Assembly: GCF_001753245.1 (NCBI RefSeq)
Contig: NZ_CP017415.1
Location: 2,626,040-2,690,039, forward strand
Reading direction: 5' to 3'
DNA: 64,000 nt
DNA from: Acidihalobacter yilgarnensis
Lineage (GTDB): Bacteria; Pseudomonadota; Gammaproteobacteria; DSM-5130; Acidihalobacteraceae
Part shown: one piece after another, positions 43,747 to 56,175 of the stretch
How positions within the stretch are numbered: the first letter of the stretch is position 1
How the letters are laid out: each line of letters starts with the position of its first letter
Translations under genes and position numbers: made by a program
Notes under the pieces: model-generated
What the model saw: the letters and a program-made list of their open reading frames with translations, nothing else
What the model was told of the DNA's origin: nothing
The model's database searches: none

Positions 43747-45596
43747 CAGAAGGTCCCGAAGTTGTAGCGGACGCCGACCTTCGCGCTGCGCGTCGGCGCG
43801 AGATAGGCGATACCGGTGCCATAATAAGCCGGAACATAATAAGTGTTGAGCAGATTGTCGACGGAAGCACGCACGACCCAGGCGGGATCGATGCGCACGG
43901 TCAAGGCGAGGTTACCCAGCACGTAAGGATTCAGGGTCTGCCCACTGAAATCGTCGCGGCGACCGGTGTAGATCCAGTCACTGCCGAGCTGCCAGCGGCC
44001 GGCGTCATAGGCCAGACGAGCACGGTAACTGTGCGAAGCACGCCGCAGCAGGCGCTGGCCCGTACTGAGATTGAGCGGGTCCTGCCAAGTCGCGTCCAGC
44101 GCCAGACTGAGGCCGTCGCGCAACCAGGACCAGCCCGCGGTCACCCCACGGATGCGCGCCTGCTGCACGTTGCGATTCTGGTATTGATAGCTCGTCGGAT
44201 TGACCAATACCGTCTCGATCAGTTCATTGATGTCCTGCTGATAGGCCGACAGATGCAACTGTCCCATCGCACCCAGCCCCGTCCGCAGGTCGGCCTGCAC
44301 GCTGCGCGAAACCTCTGGCTTGAGCGCAGGATTGCCGCCGTAACCGTATAGGTCGTTGAAGGTCGGCGCACGGTAGCCAGTCCCGGTGGACACATCGAGC
44401 GTGGTGTTGGCCGCAAGGCGATAACCCACGCCCAGATTCCAGGTGTCGTGCCCACCAAACTGGCTGTCGTCGGTGCGACGCACCGCCGTCGTCAGCCGCC
44501 AGGCCCCCATGCGCTGCTGCCACTCGGCATAGCCCGCGCCCGTACGGCGGTAGTCGTTATAGGCCGTACCGTAACTCAGGCTGGCCGCATGACTGCGCGC
44601 ATGACTGGCACCCATCAATACTCGCGTGCCGCCAGCGGCGTAGGCCAGCTCGGCGAAGACCTGGTTGCGAGTGCTGTGCGCAAAATCGTAGGCGCTGGGA
44701 TTGGAAGTTTCGGGCTGATCCTGATTGAGTACGTTGCGCGTCTGCAGCACCCCGCCCTTGACACGCCAGTCCGCCGTCAGCGGTAAGGCGAAACGCAATG
44801 CAGCGGTCTGGTGCAAATACTGTTGTGACGACAAACCCAGCGGCGAGTAGGGCGGATAACCGCTGGCATAGGCGCCGCGCCCGCGACTTTGCCAGAGATT
44901 CATGCGCAGCGCCGCACCGCCCGCATGCACATCGCCATACGCGGTCACCGTCCGATTTGAATACGGCGCCGGCTGGCTCATCCCCTGCACGGGTGGCGTG
45001 CCCGCCGAATGCTCGTGGCTGACCGTGGCACCCGCAGCGGCGTGACTGTTGGCGGCATGCAGGCCGAGTGAACCGGTGCGCGTACCCCAGCCACCCCAGG
45101 CGCCGGCCAGATGCCCGCCCACGCCGGCCGGTTGGCGGGTAATGATATTGACCACGCCACCAATGGCATTGGAGCCCCAGAGCGTGGACAGCGGCCCCTT
45201 CACGACCTCGATGCGCGCGATGTCCGCCGCAGGCATGTCGGCCCAGGGCGCACCGCCTGTCGTCGAATCGTTTACCGGCACCCCATCGATGAGCACCTTG
45301 ACCATATTGCTATTGGTGCCCTGCAGGAACACTGAGGTCAACTGCCCCGGCCCACCGCTGGCAACCGTGTCGAATCCAGGATAAAAACGTAGCACGCCCG
45401 CGACCGTACTGGCGCCGCTCGCCTCGATTTCGCGATGCGTGATCACACGCGTCGGCACCACCGCATCGGAGGCCGGCTGTTCGAACCGTGTGGGCGTGAT
45501 GATCAGCACCGGGGGTTGACCGGCTGCTTGTGCGACTTGGAGCGTCGAGAACAATGCCAAACCGGCACTGCCGATGAATACAAAACGATGATGCAT
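43746..45596 (-). CDS. btuB: TonB-dependent cobalamin receptor BtuB
   Basis: The 616-residue outer-membrane receptor has a signal peptide ending near VAQAAG, a TonB-box-like region (PPVLIITPTRFEQP), a plug domain (VLIDGVPVND, GSNAIGGVVNIITR) and a 22-strand-type barrel ending in aromatic Phe (VGVRYNFGTF). The ATG at 45,596 has GGAGG upstream. The frame extends 72 codons further into the riboswitch and is not used. It imports cobalamin at the expense of TonB energy. Confidence 0.93.
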   Translation of the reverse strand: MHHRFVFIGSAGLALFSTLQVAQAAGQPPVLIITPTRFEQPASDAVVPTRVITHREIEASGASTVAGVLRFYPGFDTVASGGPGQLTSVFLQGTNSNMVKVLIDGVPVNDSTTGGAPWADMPAADIARIEVVKGPLSTLWGSNAIGGVVNIITRQPAGVGGHLAGAWGGWGTRTGSLGLHAANSHAAAGATVSHEHSAGTPPVQGMSQPAPYSNRTVTAYGDVHAGGAALRMNLWQSRGRGAYASGYPPYSPLGLSSQQYLHQTAALRFALPLTADWRVKGGVLQTRNVLNQDQPETSNPSAYDFAHSTRNQVFAELAYAAGGTRVLMGASHARSHAASLSYGTAYNDYRRTGAGYAEWQQRMGAWRLTTAVRRTDDSQFGGHDTWNLGVGYRLAANTTLDVSTGTGYRAPTFNDLYGYGGNPALKPEVSRSVQADLRTGLGAMGQLHLSAYQQDINELIETVLVNPTSYQYQNRNVQQARIRGVTAGWSWLRDGLSLALDATWQDPLNLSTGQRLLRRASHSYRARLAYDAGRWQLGSDWIYTGRRDDFSGQTLNPYVLGNLALTVRIDPAWVVRASVDNLLNTYYVPAYYGTGIAYLAPTRSAKVGVRYNFGTF

Positions 45597-45703
45597 GGTG
45601 GCCCTCCGCGCACCTGGATGGGGGATATTCGCGGAGGTAGCGGAGTCGCGCCGGGGCGAAGCACCGGCGCCATTCCCCTGCCGCCCGCCGCGACCGGAAC
45701 GTA

Positions 45704-45901
45704 CACACCAGGGCCGGTCTCCGGGCTGATGGGCGCGATGCCGAGACATCCGCAGCGAACCGCCTTCCCATGCGCTTGGCGCACAGTGGCCTTCCGGTTC
45801 GCCTTGACCCAATCACCGTTGCGGGGGCAGCGCCGGCCTTGTCCTCAATGGACGCACCGGCTTCCCGTTTAACCCCGCGCGAACGCGGGGCACCCTGGTG
45901 T
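45704..45901 (-). promoter_or_regulatory. Cobalamin riboswitch
   Basis: The minus-strand leader of btuB contains the core conserved elements of the cobalamin riboswitch in order: CCAGGGTGCC, GGGAAGCCGGTG, GCTGCCCCCGCAACGGT, GCATGGGAAGGCG and the B12 box AGCCCGGAGACCGGCC. Adenosylcobalamin binding should reduce btuB-operon expression. The 100 bp between it and the btuB ATG would hold the expression platform; GGAGG at the start codon could be the sequestered site. Confidence 0.95.
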
Positions 45902-45975
45902 TGATATTGTCGAAATCCGGCGGTGCTGGCACCGCCGGCGGGCGATCTTAGCAGCTTTGACCCGAAGCGGGGCGC

Positions 45976-47778
45976 TCAGGCCATCAGGCGATTGGACGCG
46001 GCGGGGTACACCAGCTCGGCGCATGACTCGACTGTTTCCTCGCCACCCACACGGCGATCGATGAACAAGCTGTTGCCCGGACTGCGCTTGGCCATGCACT
46101 TGACCTCGCTCGCGCGCGCGGCCACCTCGTGGTGATTCATGAAGGCGCCAGACGATATCTGCACCACGCCGATGGACAATGACAGTAACTCGTGGAACAG
46201 CTCACGTCCCTGGCGATCCGGCGCCAGAATGCCGCCAGCCTCACGTTCGGTATCGTCGTAGAAACTGGGGGCCAGCGATTCGAAGCGCGCCAGCACGGCC
46301 TCCAGCGTCGGCAACCAGCTGGCCGAAGCGAGCACCAGCACGAAATCGTCGCCGCCCACATGGCCCACGAAATCGGTGCGCGGATCGATGGATTCGCTGA
46401 GCAGGCGCCCCATCTCGCGGATCACATGATCGCCGCGTGCATAGCCGTAGTAATCGTTGTAAGGCTTGAACGAATCCATATCGCAATAGGCGACCACGAA
46501 ATCGATGCCACGATCAAGATAGATATCGATTTGCTCGTTGACCGGCACGCTGCCCGGCAACTGGGTCAGCGGGTTGGCATAGCGTGCGTACTGGATCTGC
46601 AGCTCGGTTAACCGACGCAGCAGATCGATGACCGTACCCAGACCGAGGTAACGTCCCTGCTCATCGGTAATGATGAAGTCGCGGTCCCAATCGTCCTCAA
46701 TCTGGCTGGTAACCAGCTGACTGAGCTGCTCCAGCGGCGTGTCCTGAGAGACCATCAGCGGCTGGCCATCCATAAAACCGCGGATGGGTTTGCGCGCATT
46801 CAACTCACGCACGTAACGCCGTGCGTAGAAATCCATGATCTGATGTCGGCGGACGATACCGACCGGGCGATCGCCGTCGGCGACCACCACCGAACGCAGC
46901 TGCGGCTCGCGTTGGAACAACTCGACCACGCTCGGCAACGGCGTCGCCGGCGAGATCGCCGTGGCACGATGCAACAAGCCACGCGCCGTACCCGCCCGAT
47001 GGCGCGGCGCAGGTACCCGGCAGGTACCGCCCAGCTGCGGCAGCGAACGCGGCGGGTGCTGGGTCGGACGCTGCAGGTAATAGCCCTGCGCCAGCTCGAT
47101 GCCCAGTGAGGCGATCACCGCATACTCCTCGCGGGTCTCGATACCCTCGACCACGAGGTGACTGTCCAGCTCCTTCGCGATCTCGCGCATCGAGCGCACG
47201 AACTGGCGCTTGACCGGGTCCTCGTGGATATTTTGCGCAAAATGGCCATCGATCTTGACGTATTCGGGGCGCAGCTCGGTCCAGTGACGCAGCCCGCCGT
47301 AACCGGAACCGAGGTCGTCGATGGCAATGGCAAACCCCATTTCTCGGTAGTGGCCCACCGCCTCCTGCATCACGCGATAGTCCTTGATCGGCGTGTGCTC
47401 GGTCAGCTCAATGACCACGCGTTCCGGAGACACTCCGGCGGCCTCCAGAAACTGAAGTGTGCGCCCGCGCGGACCATCTGCCTGCGTGATGGTCTCCGGG
47501 GTCACGTTCAAAAACAGCCGCCCCGGTAAATCGAGCTGGCCGAAGCGTTCGATCGCCAGGCGTCGACACAGGTGATCAAGCTCCGATAGCGCACCGCAGG
47601 CCATGGCCGTATCGAACAAGGTCAACGGGCTGTGCAGAGGGCTGTCGGAAGGCCCGCGGATCAGAGCTTCGTAACCGAAGACCCCGCCTTCCGCCACGTC
47701 CGCGATCGGCTGGAACAGGACGTGCAACTGGCGACTGGCCAGCAATTCACGCAAGGGTTCACATAGGAGATTCGACAT
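45976..47778 (-). CDS. EAL-CBS-GGDEF cyclic-di-GMP signalling protein
   Basis: The 600-residue protein begins with an EAL phosphodiesterase domain (residues ~10-250) holding YEALIRG, LTEHTPI, DDLGSGYGG, KIDGHF and VVEGIET. A pair of CBS domains follows (residues ~275-400). A C-terminal GGDEF-type domain has the signature HVGGDDF. EAL metal ligands look complete and GGDDF is a tolerated variant, so either activity is possible. CBS domains may sense adenine nucleotides. No signal peptide or membrane segment is seen. Confidence 0.92.
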   Translation of the reverse strand: MSNLLCEPLRELLASRQLHVLFQPIADVAEGGVFGYEALIRGPSDSPLHSPLTLFDTAMACGALSELDHLCRRLAIERFGQLDLPGRLFLNVTPETITQADGPRGRTLQFLEAAGVSPERVVIELTEHTPIKDYRVMQEAVGHYREMGFAIAIDDLGSGYGGLRHWTELRPEYVKIDGHFAQNIHEDPVKRQFVRSMREIAKELDSHLVVEGIETREEYAVIASLGIELAQGYYLQRPTQHPPRSLPQLGGTCRVPAPRHRAGTARGLLHRATAISPATPLPSVVELFQREPQLRSVVVADGDRPVGIVRRHQIMDFYARRYVRELNARKPIRGFMDGQPLMVSQDTPLEQLSQLVTSQIEDDWDRDFIITDEQGRYLGLGTVIDLLRRLTELQIQYARYANPLTQLPGSVPVNEQIDIYLDRGIDFVVAYCDMDSFKPYNDYYGYARGDHVIREMGRLLSESIDPRTDFVGHVGGDDFVLVLASASWLPTLEAVLARFESLAPSFYDDTEREAGGILAPDRQGRELFHELLSLSIGVVQISSGAFMNHHEVAARASEVKCMAKRSPGNSLFIDRRVGGEETVESCAELVYPAASNRLMA

Positions 47779-47866
47779 GGGCGATCGTCATCAGACGGAT
47801 ATGGACCTGTATCCATATCATTTTCTTATGACTCAACAATGACAATCGCCCACGCCGTCAAGCCGG

Positions 47867-50161
47867 TTAACCTCCCGCAATGGCCCCGATTTCCGCGCGC
47901 AAAGCGCGGGCCGAAGCCACCATTTCGCGCAGCGAAGCCTCCACTTCAGGCCAGCCCCGTGTCTTGAGTCCGCAATCGGGATTGACCCATAGGCGCGACC
48001 AACCCAAACGCCCTGCCGCCGCATGCATCAGCGCCTGCATGCGATCAGAAGCCGGCACGTTCGGCGAATGAATGTCATAGACACCCGGTCCGATCTCGTT
48101 GGGATACTCGTAATTGGCGAAGGCATCGAGCAGTTCCATATCCGAACGCGCGGTCTCGATGGTAATCACGTCGGCATCCAGCGCGGCGATCGCCTCGATG
48201 ATGTCGTTGAACTCCGAATAGCACATATGCGTATGGATCTGTGTCGTGTCGTCCACACCGGAGGTCGCCAACCGGAAGGCTTCCACGGCCCAGTCCAGAT
48301 ACACCGGCCACTCCGCGCGACGCAGCGGCAGACCCTCGCGGAAGGCCGGCTCATCGACCTGGATCACACCGATACCCGCCTGCTCCAGATCGCCGACCTC
48401 CTCACGCAAAGCCAGCGCGATCTGCCGGCAAACCTCGGCACGTGAGATATCGTCGCGCACGAAGGACCATTGCAGAATCGTGACCGGCCCCGTCAGCATG
48501 CCCTTGACCGGGCGCTCGGTGAGCGACTGCGCGTATACGCTCCAGTCCACCGTCATCGGCAATGGCCGGTTCACGTCGCCGAAGATCACCGGCGGCTTCA
48601 CGCAGCGCGAACCGTAGGACTGCACCCAGCCGTGCGCGGTCGCCACGAAGCCCTCCAGGCGCTCGCCGAAATACTCCACCATGTCCGTGCGCTCCGGCTC
48701 ACCATGCACCAAAACGTCGAGACCATAGTCCTCCTGAGCACGGATCACATGCTTGATCTCGCGGCGCAGGAAATCCTCGTAACCGGCGTCATCCAGACGT
48801 CCGGCGCGCCAGTCGCGGCGGGCGGCGCGGATTTCCGCGGTCTGTGGGAACGAACCGATGGTCGTGGTCGGCAACGGCGGCAGGTGTAAACGAGCCTGTT
48901 GCACTTCGGCACGCACCTCATAGGGGTGCGCGCGATGAGCCGCATCCGGCGGCAGTGCCGCCAGACGCGCCGCCACGTCGGCACGATGCACGCGCACCGA
49001 GTGCCGGCGCGCCTCCAGGGCCGCGCTGGCCGCCGTCAAGGCCTCCTCCGCCGCGTCACCGTTCAATACCTGACGCAGGGCCACCACCTCGTCGAGCTTC
49101 TGACGCGCGAAGGCCATCCACGAACGCAGCTCGGGATCGAGTCCCATCTCCTGCGACAGGTCGACCGGCACATGCAGCAGCGAGCAAGACGGCGCCAACC
49201 ACAAGCGGCCATTGCCTAGACGCTCGGCCAGCGGCGCGAGCCGCCCCTGCAATGCAGCCAAATCCGCGCGCCAAAGATTACGGCCGTCGATCACGCCGGC
49301 GGACAATATCTTGTAGGCGGGCAACAGGTCCGCCGCCTGCACCAATTCGTCGGCACGCACCGCATCCAGGTGCAAGCCATCGATCGGCAGACTGCAGGCC
49401 ATCGACAGATTTTCCGAGAGGGCGCCGAAGTACGTCGCCAACAGGCGCTTGGGGCCGCCTGCCTGCAAACGGTTATAGACCGGCTCGAAGGCCGCGCGCC
49501 AGGCCGGCGGCAGATCCAGCACGAGCGCCGGTTCGTCGATCTGTACCCACTCGACGCCGAGCCCCGAAAGGCGCTGCAGGATTTCGCCATAGACCGGCAA
49601 CAATGCATCGAGGAAACCCAAACGTTCGTCCGCGCCGCCCTTCATCTTACCGAGCCACAGATAGCTGATCGGCCCCAGCAGCACCGGCTTGACCCGATAA
49701 CCCTGCGCCTGCGCCTCGACCACCTCGTCGAACAAAGCCTCGCTGGCCAGTCTAAAGCGCTGATCAGGCGCGAATTCTGGGACGATGTAGTGATAATTGG
49801 TGTCGAACCACTTGGTCATCTCACAGGCATCCGCCGGCTCGCCGGTCGGTGCGCGCCCGCGGGCCATGCGGAAATAGGTGTCGAGATCGACGCTCGCGCC
49901 GGCCTCGCCGAAACGCGGCGGCACGCAGCCGAGCAGCGCGCTCGTGTCGAGCACGTGATCGTAGAGCGAAAAATCGCCGACCGGGATGAAATCAAGACCC
50001 GCATCCGCCTGGTCGCGCCAGCGCGCATCACGCACCGTCCGCGCCTCTGCGAGCAGCGTCTCGCGCCCGATCTTGCCGGACCAGTAATCCTCAAGCGCAC
50101 GCTTGAGCTCGCGCCGCGGGCCGATCCTCGGGTAACCCAGGTTGTGTGCCGTCGTCTTCAT
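47867..50161 (-). CDS. metE: Cobalamin-independent methionine synthase
   Basis: The 764-residue enzyme transfers methyl from 5-methyltetrahydrofolate to homocysteine. It has the N-terminal [15 protein letters not shown] and the C-terminal zinc site: His and Cys in HTHMCYSEF, a Glu in the ETARS region, and Cys in [12 protein letters not shown]. The ATG at 50,161 has AGGA at 8-nt spacing. It is divergent from metR, with a MetR site between, as in enteric bacteria. Confidence 0.97.
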   Translation of the reverse strand: MKTTAHNLGYPRIGPRRELKRALEDYWSGKIGRETLLAEARTVRDARWRDQADAGLDFIPVGDFSLYDHVLDTSALLGCVPPRFGEAGASVDLDTYFRMARGRAPTGEPADACEMTKWFDTNYHYIVPEFAPDQRFRLASEALFDEVVEAQAQGYRVKPVLLGPISYLWLGKMKGGADERLGFLDALLPVYGEILQRLSGLGVEWVQIDEPALVLDLPPAWRAAFEPVYNRLQAGGPKRLLATYFGALSENLSMACSLPIDGLHLDAVRADELVQAADLLPAYKILSAGVIDGRNLWRADLAALQGRLAPLAERLGNGRLWLAPSCSLLHVPVDLSQEMGLDPELRSWMAFARQKLDEVVALRQVLNGDAAEEALTAASAALEARRHSVRVHRADVAARLAALPPDAAHRAHPYEVRAEVQQARLHLPPLPTTTIGSFPQTAEIRAARRDWRAGRLDDAGYEDFLRREIKHVIRAQEDYGLDVLVHGEPERTDMVEYFGERLEGFVATAHGWVQSYGSRCVKPPVIFGDVNRPLPMTVDWSVYAQSLTERPVKGMLTGPVTILQWSFVRDDISRAEVCRQIALALREEVGDLEQAGIGVIQVDEPAFREGLPLRRAEWPVYLDWAVEAFRLATSGVDDTTQIHTHMCYSEFNDIIEAIAALDADVITIETARSDMELLDAFANYEYPNEIGPGVYDIHSPNVPASDRMQALMHAAAGRLGWSRLWVNPDCGLKTRGWPEVEASLREMVASARALRAEIGAIAGG

Positions 50162-50245
50162 CACCGCCGTCCTTGATCCAATTGCAAAGATGGCAGTGTG
50201 CCCAGTGACGAACTTGAGTACAATTTCTAATTATTCACCTAAACA

Positions 50246-50258
50246 TGAATTAAATTCA
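50246..50258. promoter_or_regulatory. MetR operator (TGAANNNNNTTCA)
   Basis: TGAATTAAATTCA is a perfect 13-bp match to the MetR consensus and is a full palindrome. It lies in the metE-metR spacer and ends 2 bp before the metR ATG. It probably activates metE and represses metR. No clear ribosome-binding site for metR fits between it and the start codon. Confidence 0.8.
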
Positions 50259-50260
50259 TC

Positions 50261-51169
50261 ATGACGATTGAGCTCAAACACCTCCGAACCTTGCTCGCCC
50301 TGCATCGTGCCGGCACTTTGGCGGGCGCGGCTGAACGACTGCACCTGACGCAGTCCGCACTCTCGCATCAGATCAAGGGGCTGGAGGGCGACCTCGGTGG
50401 CCCGCTGTTCGTACGCAAGAGCCGACCGTTACGCCTGACCCGCATCGGCGAGCGCCTGCTCGCCTCGGCGGTGCGTATCAGCCGCGAGCTGGACGAACTC
50501 GCGCGCGACCTCAGTCAGTTCGCCGACGGCGGCGGGCGCCTGCACATTGCCATTGAATGCCACAGCTGCTTCGCCTGGCTGACCCCGACGATGGAGCGTT
50601 ACCGCGAGGATTGGCCGGCGGTAGAGATGGATCTGACCCTGGCCTACAGCTTCGCGCCGCTGGCCGCGCTCGCTCAGGGCGATGTCGATCTGGTCGTGAC
50701 CTCGGACCCCGAACCGCGTACCGGGCTGACCTACCATCGGCTGTTCGACTACGCCATGCGGCTGGTGGTCGCGCCGCAGCACCCGCTGGCTGGGCGCGCC
50801 TGGGTCACGCCCGCCGATCTGGCTGGCGAAACCCTGATCACCTACCCCGTCGCGCCGCAGCGACTGGATGTGTTCACCCGTTTTCTGGACCCGGCCGGTG
50901 TCGCGCCGGCGGCGGTGCGCACCTCCGAATTGAGCGAAATGATCCTGCAACTGGTCGCCAGCGGGCGCGGCGTCAGTGCCCTGCCCGACTGGGCCCTGCG
51001 CGACGTGCCGGCCGGGCGACGGCTGGTGACGCTACCGTTGGGTCGCGAAGGGTTAGCCTGCACGCTGCACGCCGGCATCCGCGAGAGCGACGCGGAGCGC
51101 CCCTATGTACGGGATTTCATCGCCGTCACCCGCCGGCTGGCGGGTGGGTCGGCCGAGGGCGCGGCCTGA
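50261..51169 (+). CDS. metR: LysR-family methionine regulator MetR
   Basis: The 302-residue protein starts MTIELKHLRTLLALHRAGTL and has an N-terminal winged helix-turn-helix (AAERLHLTQSALSHQIKGLE) and a C-terminal effector domain. Homology with E. coli MetR begins at the first codons, which supports the start at 50,261. MetR uses homocysteine as coregulator and activates metE. It is divergent from metE. Confidence 0.93.
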   Translation: MTIELKHLRTLLALHRAGTLAGAAERLHLTQSALSHQIKGLEGDLGGPLFVRKSRPLRLTRIGERLLASAVRISRELDELARDLSQFADGGGRLHIAIECHSCFAWLTPTMERYREDWPAVEMDLTLAYSFAPLAALAQGDVDLVVTSDPEPRTGLTYHRLFDYAMRLVVAPQHPLAGRAWVTPADLAGETLITYPVAPQRLDVFTRFLDPAGVAPAAVRTSELSEMILQLVASGRGVSALPDWALRDVPAGRRLVTLPLGREGLACTLHAGIRESDAERPYVRDFIAVTRRLAGGSAEGAA

Positions 51170-51720
51170 AGCCACGGCGCACGGACTCAGGCTGCCTCGT
51201 TGCCCTGATCGCCACCGGCCCGAGGCTGGCTGGCGGCCGTGCGACTTGTCAGCACCTCGCGAAAGCGCGCCCCAAGGTCGCGTTCTTTTTCCATCCGCCT
51301 CTTGAAGCGCACCGTGTTTTGCGCGAACGCGCGCAGATCATCACGAAGCCCTGTGCCCCCATCGCATCAAGGCGAAACCGCCGATCTCGAAATAGATGAT
51401 CGGTCAGCTTGACGAAGGCGACCCTGAGCGCCATCCGTGCGATCGAGGTGCGTCCGCAGACCAAAAAGGTGCGTTTACTGGCCCGCATGGTGCGGGTCCA
51501 GCGCCAACCTGTCGCGCAGGACCATCGCCTCGCGCCGGGGTCTGCATCAGGACCATCGATCCTGATCGTCTGCCGCTTTTACTGGAATGTACGCCGGACA
51601 CGGCAAAACCCGGTCTTCGCCGGACGCCTCGGAATGCCTTGATATGACAGCTCGATGGCATGCGCCGCCAGACAAAATTTCCTGCGCACGCACTGCGATG
51701 GTGCCGTCTCGCGCCCTTTT
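51170..51720. other. Spacer without a supported gene
   Basis: Between metR and the nrdA control region there is about 550 bp with only short frames on both strands (up to ~118 codons), none with a convincing start or a family I recognise. Local frames suggest old gene remnants, but I cannot name them. Confidence 0.5.
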
Positions 51721-51733
51721 CGCCACGCCTTCG

Positions 51734-51795
51734 TCCACAAGCCATGCACAGTTTGTGCACAGATCATCCACAAGCCATCCACAGACAGATCCACA
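51734..51795 (+). repeat. Six T(C/G)CACA elements at 11-bp spacing upstream of nrdA
   Basis: Hexamers TCCACA or TGCACA start at 51,734, 51,745, 51,756, 51,767, 51,778 and 51,790, so the steps are 11, 11, 11, 11 and 12 bp. This puts all of them nearly on one face of the helix. The surrounding 9-mers are one to three mismatches from the DnaA box TTATCCACA (best: TCATCCACA). The array adjoins the NrdR-box-like sites and could bind DnaA or another regulator cooperatively. Confidence 0.75.
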
Positions 51796-51839
51796 TCATA
51801 TTGTGTGATTGACCGACTACAATACACATCCTATAGTAT
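51792..51839 (+). promoter_or_regulatory. Pair of NrdR-box-like sites
   Basis: CACATCATATTGTGTG (51,792-51,807) and ACACATCCTATAGTAT (51,824-51,839) resemble the NrdR box ACACWATATATWGTGT. Their starts are 32 bp apart, three helical turns, as known NrdR pairs are. They lie just upstream of nrdA and should allow repression by NrdR when dATP is high. Each has several mismatches. Confidence 0.6.
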
Positions 51840-51902
51840 CGGCACAGACCGGCACCACCACCGGCACACACATCAAATTCCGCGCCACTCAGGGGGATCC
51901 CC

Positions 51903-54755
<2,853 letters not shown>

Positions 54756-54828
54756 CACCGCAGGCCGGGCGGCGGCGCTTACCGCCGCCCCCGCCCACCG
54801 AGCCAACCGATTGCAAGAGGTACAAGAC

Positions 54829-55962
54829 ATGCTGAACTGGGAAGACCCGCTGACCACCCGCCCCGCCGCCCCCGCGCCAAGCCGCGCGCCGCAGGCCGAG
54901 GCCGCCGACAGCCGCCCCGAAACAGGCGCGGACGCACGCCCCGCGCCAGCCGCCGAGCCCGCGCACGCCATCCGCCCGGTCAACCCTGACGACAAGCGCG
55001 TCGTCAACGGCCTCACCGACGTCAACCAGCTCGCGCCGTTCAAATACCCCTGGGCGTGGAACTACTTCCTCAACGCCAACAAGAACCACTGGACGCCACT
55101 CGACATCAACATGGCCTCCGACGTACACGACTACTTCCACAAACTCACCCTGGAAGAGCGTCACGTCTACGAAAACGTGCTCGCCTACCTCACCACCTCC
55201 GACATCCTCGCCATGCGCAACATCGGCCTCGCCGTCATGGAGAAAATGTCCGCGCCCGAGCTGCAGATCTATCAGGCCCGCCAGGTCTACGAAGAAGCCC
55301 TGCACACCTGGACCTACCAGCACTGCATCGAGACCATCGGCCTCGACCAGAGCGAGATCTACAACCGCTACCGCGTCGTGCCCGAAATCCACGCCAAGAT
55401 CCGCATCGCCAACCGCCGACTCGACTCCGTGATGCGCCCGGATATCGACCTGCGCGACCGCGGCGAGCTGATGAACTTCCTCATGGCCTACATCTTCTTC
55501 GCTGCCGTCTTCGAGGGCACCTGGTTCTACAACGGCTTCACCCCCGTCTTCGCCCTGCAACGCCGCGGCCTGATGAAGGGCACCGCCGAACAGCTGCAAT
55601 ACATCATGCGCGACGAAGTCATGCACGCCAGCTTCGGCATCCGCGTCGCCAAGCAGATCATGCAGGAGGAAAACATCCGCCCCGACCCCGCCGCCATGCG
55701 CGAAATGTGGGACGAGGCCGAGGCCGCCGAACGCGCCTATGCGCACTACCTCCTGCCCGACCCCATCCTCGGCTACACCGCCGAAATGCACAGCGACCAG
55801 TTCCGCTTCATCGCCAACCGCCGCGCCAAACAGCTCGGCCTCGAAGAGCCCTACCCCGACGCCGAATGCGCCGTCGAGTGGCTGGACGAACAGGCGAACC
55901 TACGGAAAGAGAAAAATTTCTTTGAGACGCGGGTGACGGAGTATCAGACGGGGGGGCGTTGA
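54829..55962 (+). CDS. nrdB: Class Ia ribonucleotide reductase, beta subunit
   Basis: The 377-residue protein holds the di-iron tyrosyl radical site: ligands in DVHDYF, EEALHTWTYQHCIE and the later EGTWFYNGF and RDEVMHASFG helices. An alanine/proline-rich N-terminal stretch (residues ~10-40) is longer than usual. The ATG at 54,829 has AAGAGG upstream. It lies 73 bp after nrdA. A strong terminator follows at 56,056. Confidence 0.95.
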   Translation: MLNWEDPLTTRPAAPAPSRAPQAEAADSRPETGADARPAPAAEPAHAIRPVNPDDKRVVNGLTDVNQLAPFKYPWAWNYFLNANKNHWTPLDINMASDVHDYFHKLTLEERHVYENVLAYLTTSDILAMRNIGLAVMEKMSAPELQIYQARQVYEEALHTWTYQHCIETIGLDQSEIYNRYRVVPEIHAKIRIANRRLDSVMRPDIDLRDRGELMNFLMAYIFFAAVFEGTWFYNGFTPVFALQRRGLMKGTAEQLQYIMRDEVMHASFGIRVAKQIMQEENIRPDPAAMREMWDEAEAAERAYAHYLLPDPILGYTAEMHSDQFRFIANRRAKQLGLEEPYPDAECAVEWLDEQANLRKEKNFFETRVTEYQTGGR

Positions 55963-55980
55963 GTTGGGATTGAATGTCAG

Positions 55981-56021
55981 TCACAGCATTAAGTGATTCA
56001 TTTCACAGCATCTGGTGATTC
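55981..56021 (+). repeat. Two copies of TCACAGCAT(3 nt)GTGATTC
   Basis: TCACAGCATTAAGTGATTC (55,981-55,999) and TCACAGCATCTGGTGATTC (56,003-56,021) are 19-bp direct repeats differing in three middle bases, and each has TCAC/GTGA dyad ends. They sit exactly where core genes give way to the accessory region. They may be regulator or recombination sites; no integrase is in view. Confidence 0.6.
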
Positions 56022-56055
56022 TGAGAGCAATTCTCGTTTGGGATGGAATCTCATC

Positions 56056-56089
56056 AAAGCCATCGGCATTCTTGTCGGTGGCTTTTTTT
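56056..56089 (+). terminator. Intrinsic terminator after nrdB
   Basis: AAAGCCATCGGCA pairs over 13 positions (with G-U wobbles) with TGTCGGTGGCTTT around a TTCT tetraloop, followed by a run of T. It should end the nrdAB transcript. Confidence 0.9.
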
Positions 56090-56175
56090 ATGGCTGAAAA
56101 TTTTGAGAACAGCTGACACTGCATTCAAACTGAGACTCAGTATTTTGTGTCTATAGCGGCATTTACCGAATGCCT

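Noticed and set aside
45597..45812. Upstream extension of btuB
   Set aside because: It lies within the cobalamin riboswitch and its platform. The signal peptide and GGAGG support the ATG at 45,596.
51249..51488. Possible small gene on the minus strand between metR and nrdA
   Set aside because: The 79-codon frame has no ribosome-binding site or family match that I can support. It is left as an unassigned spacer.
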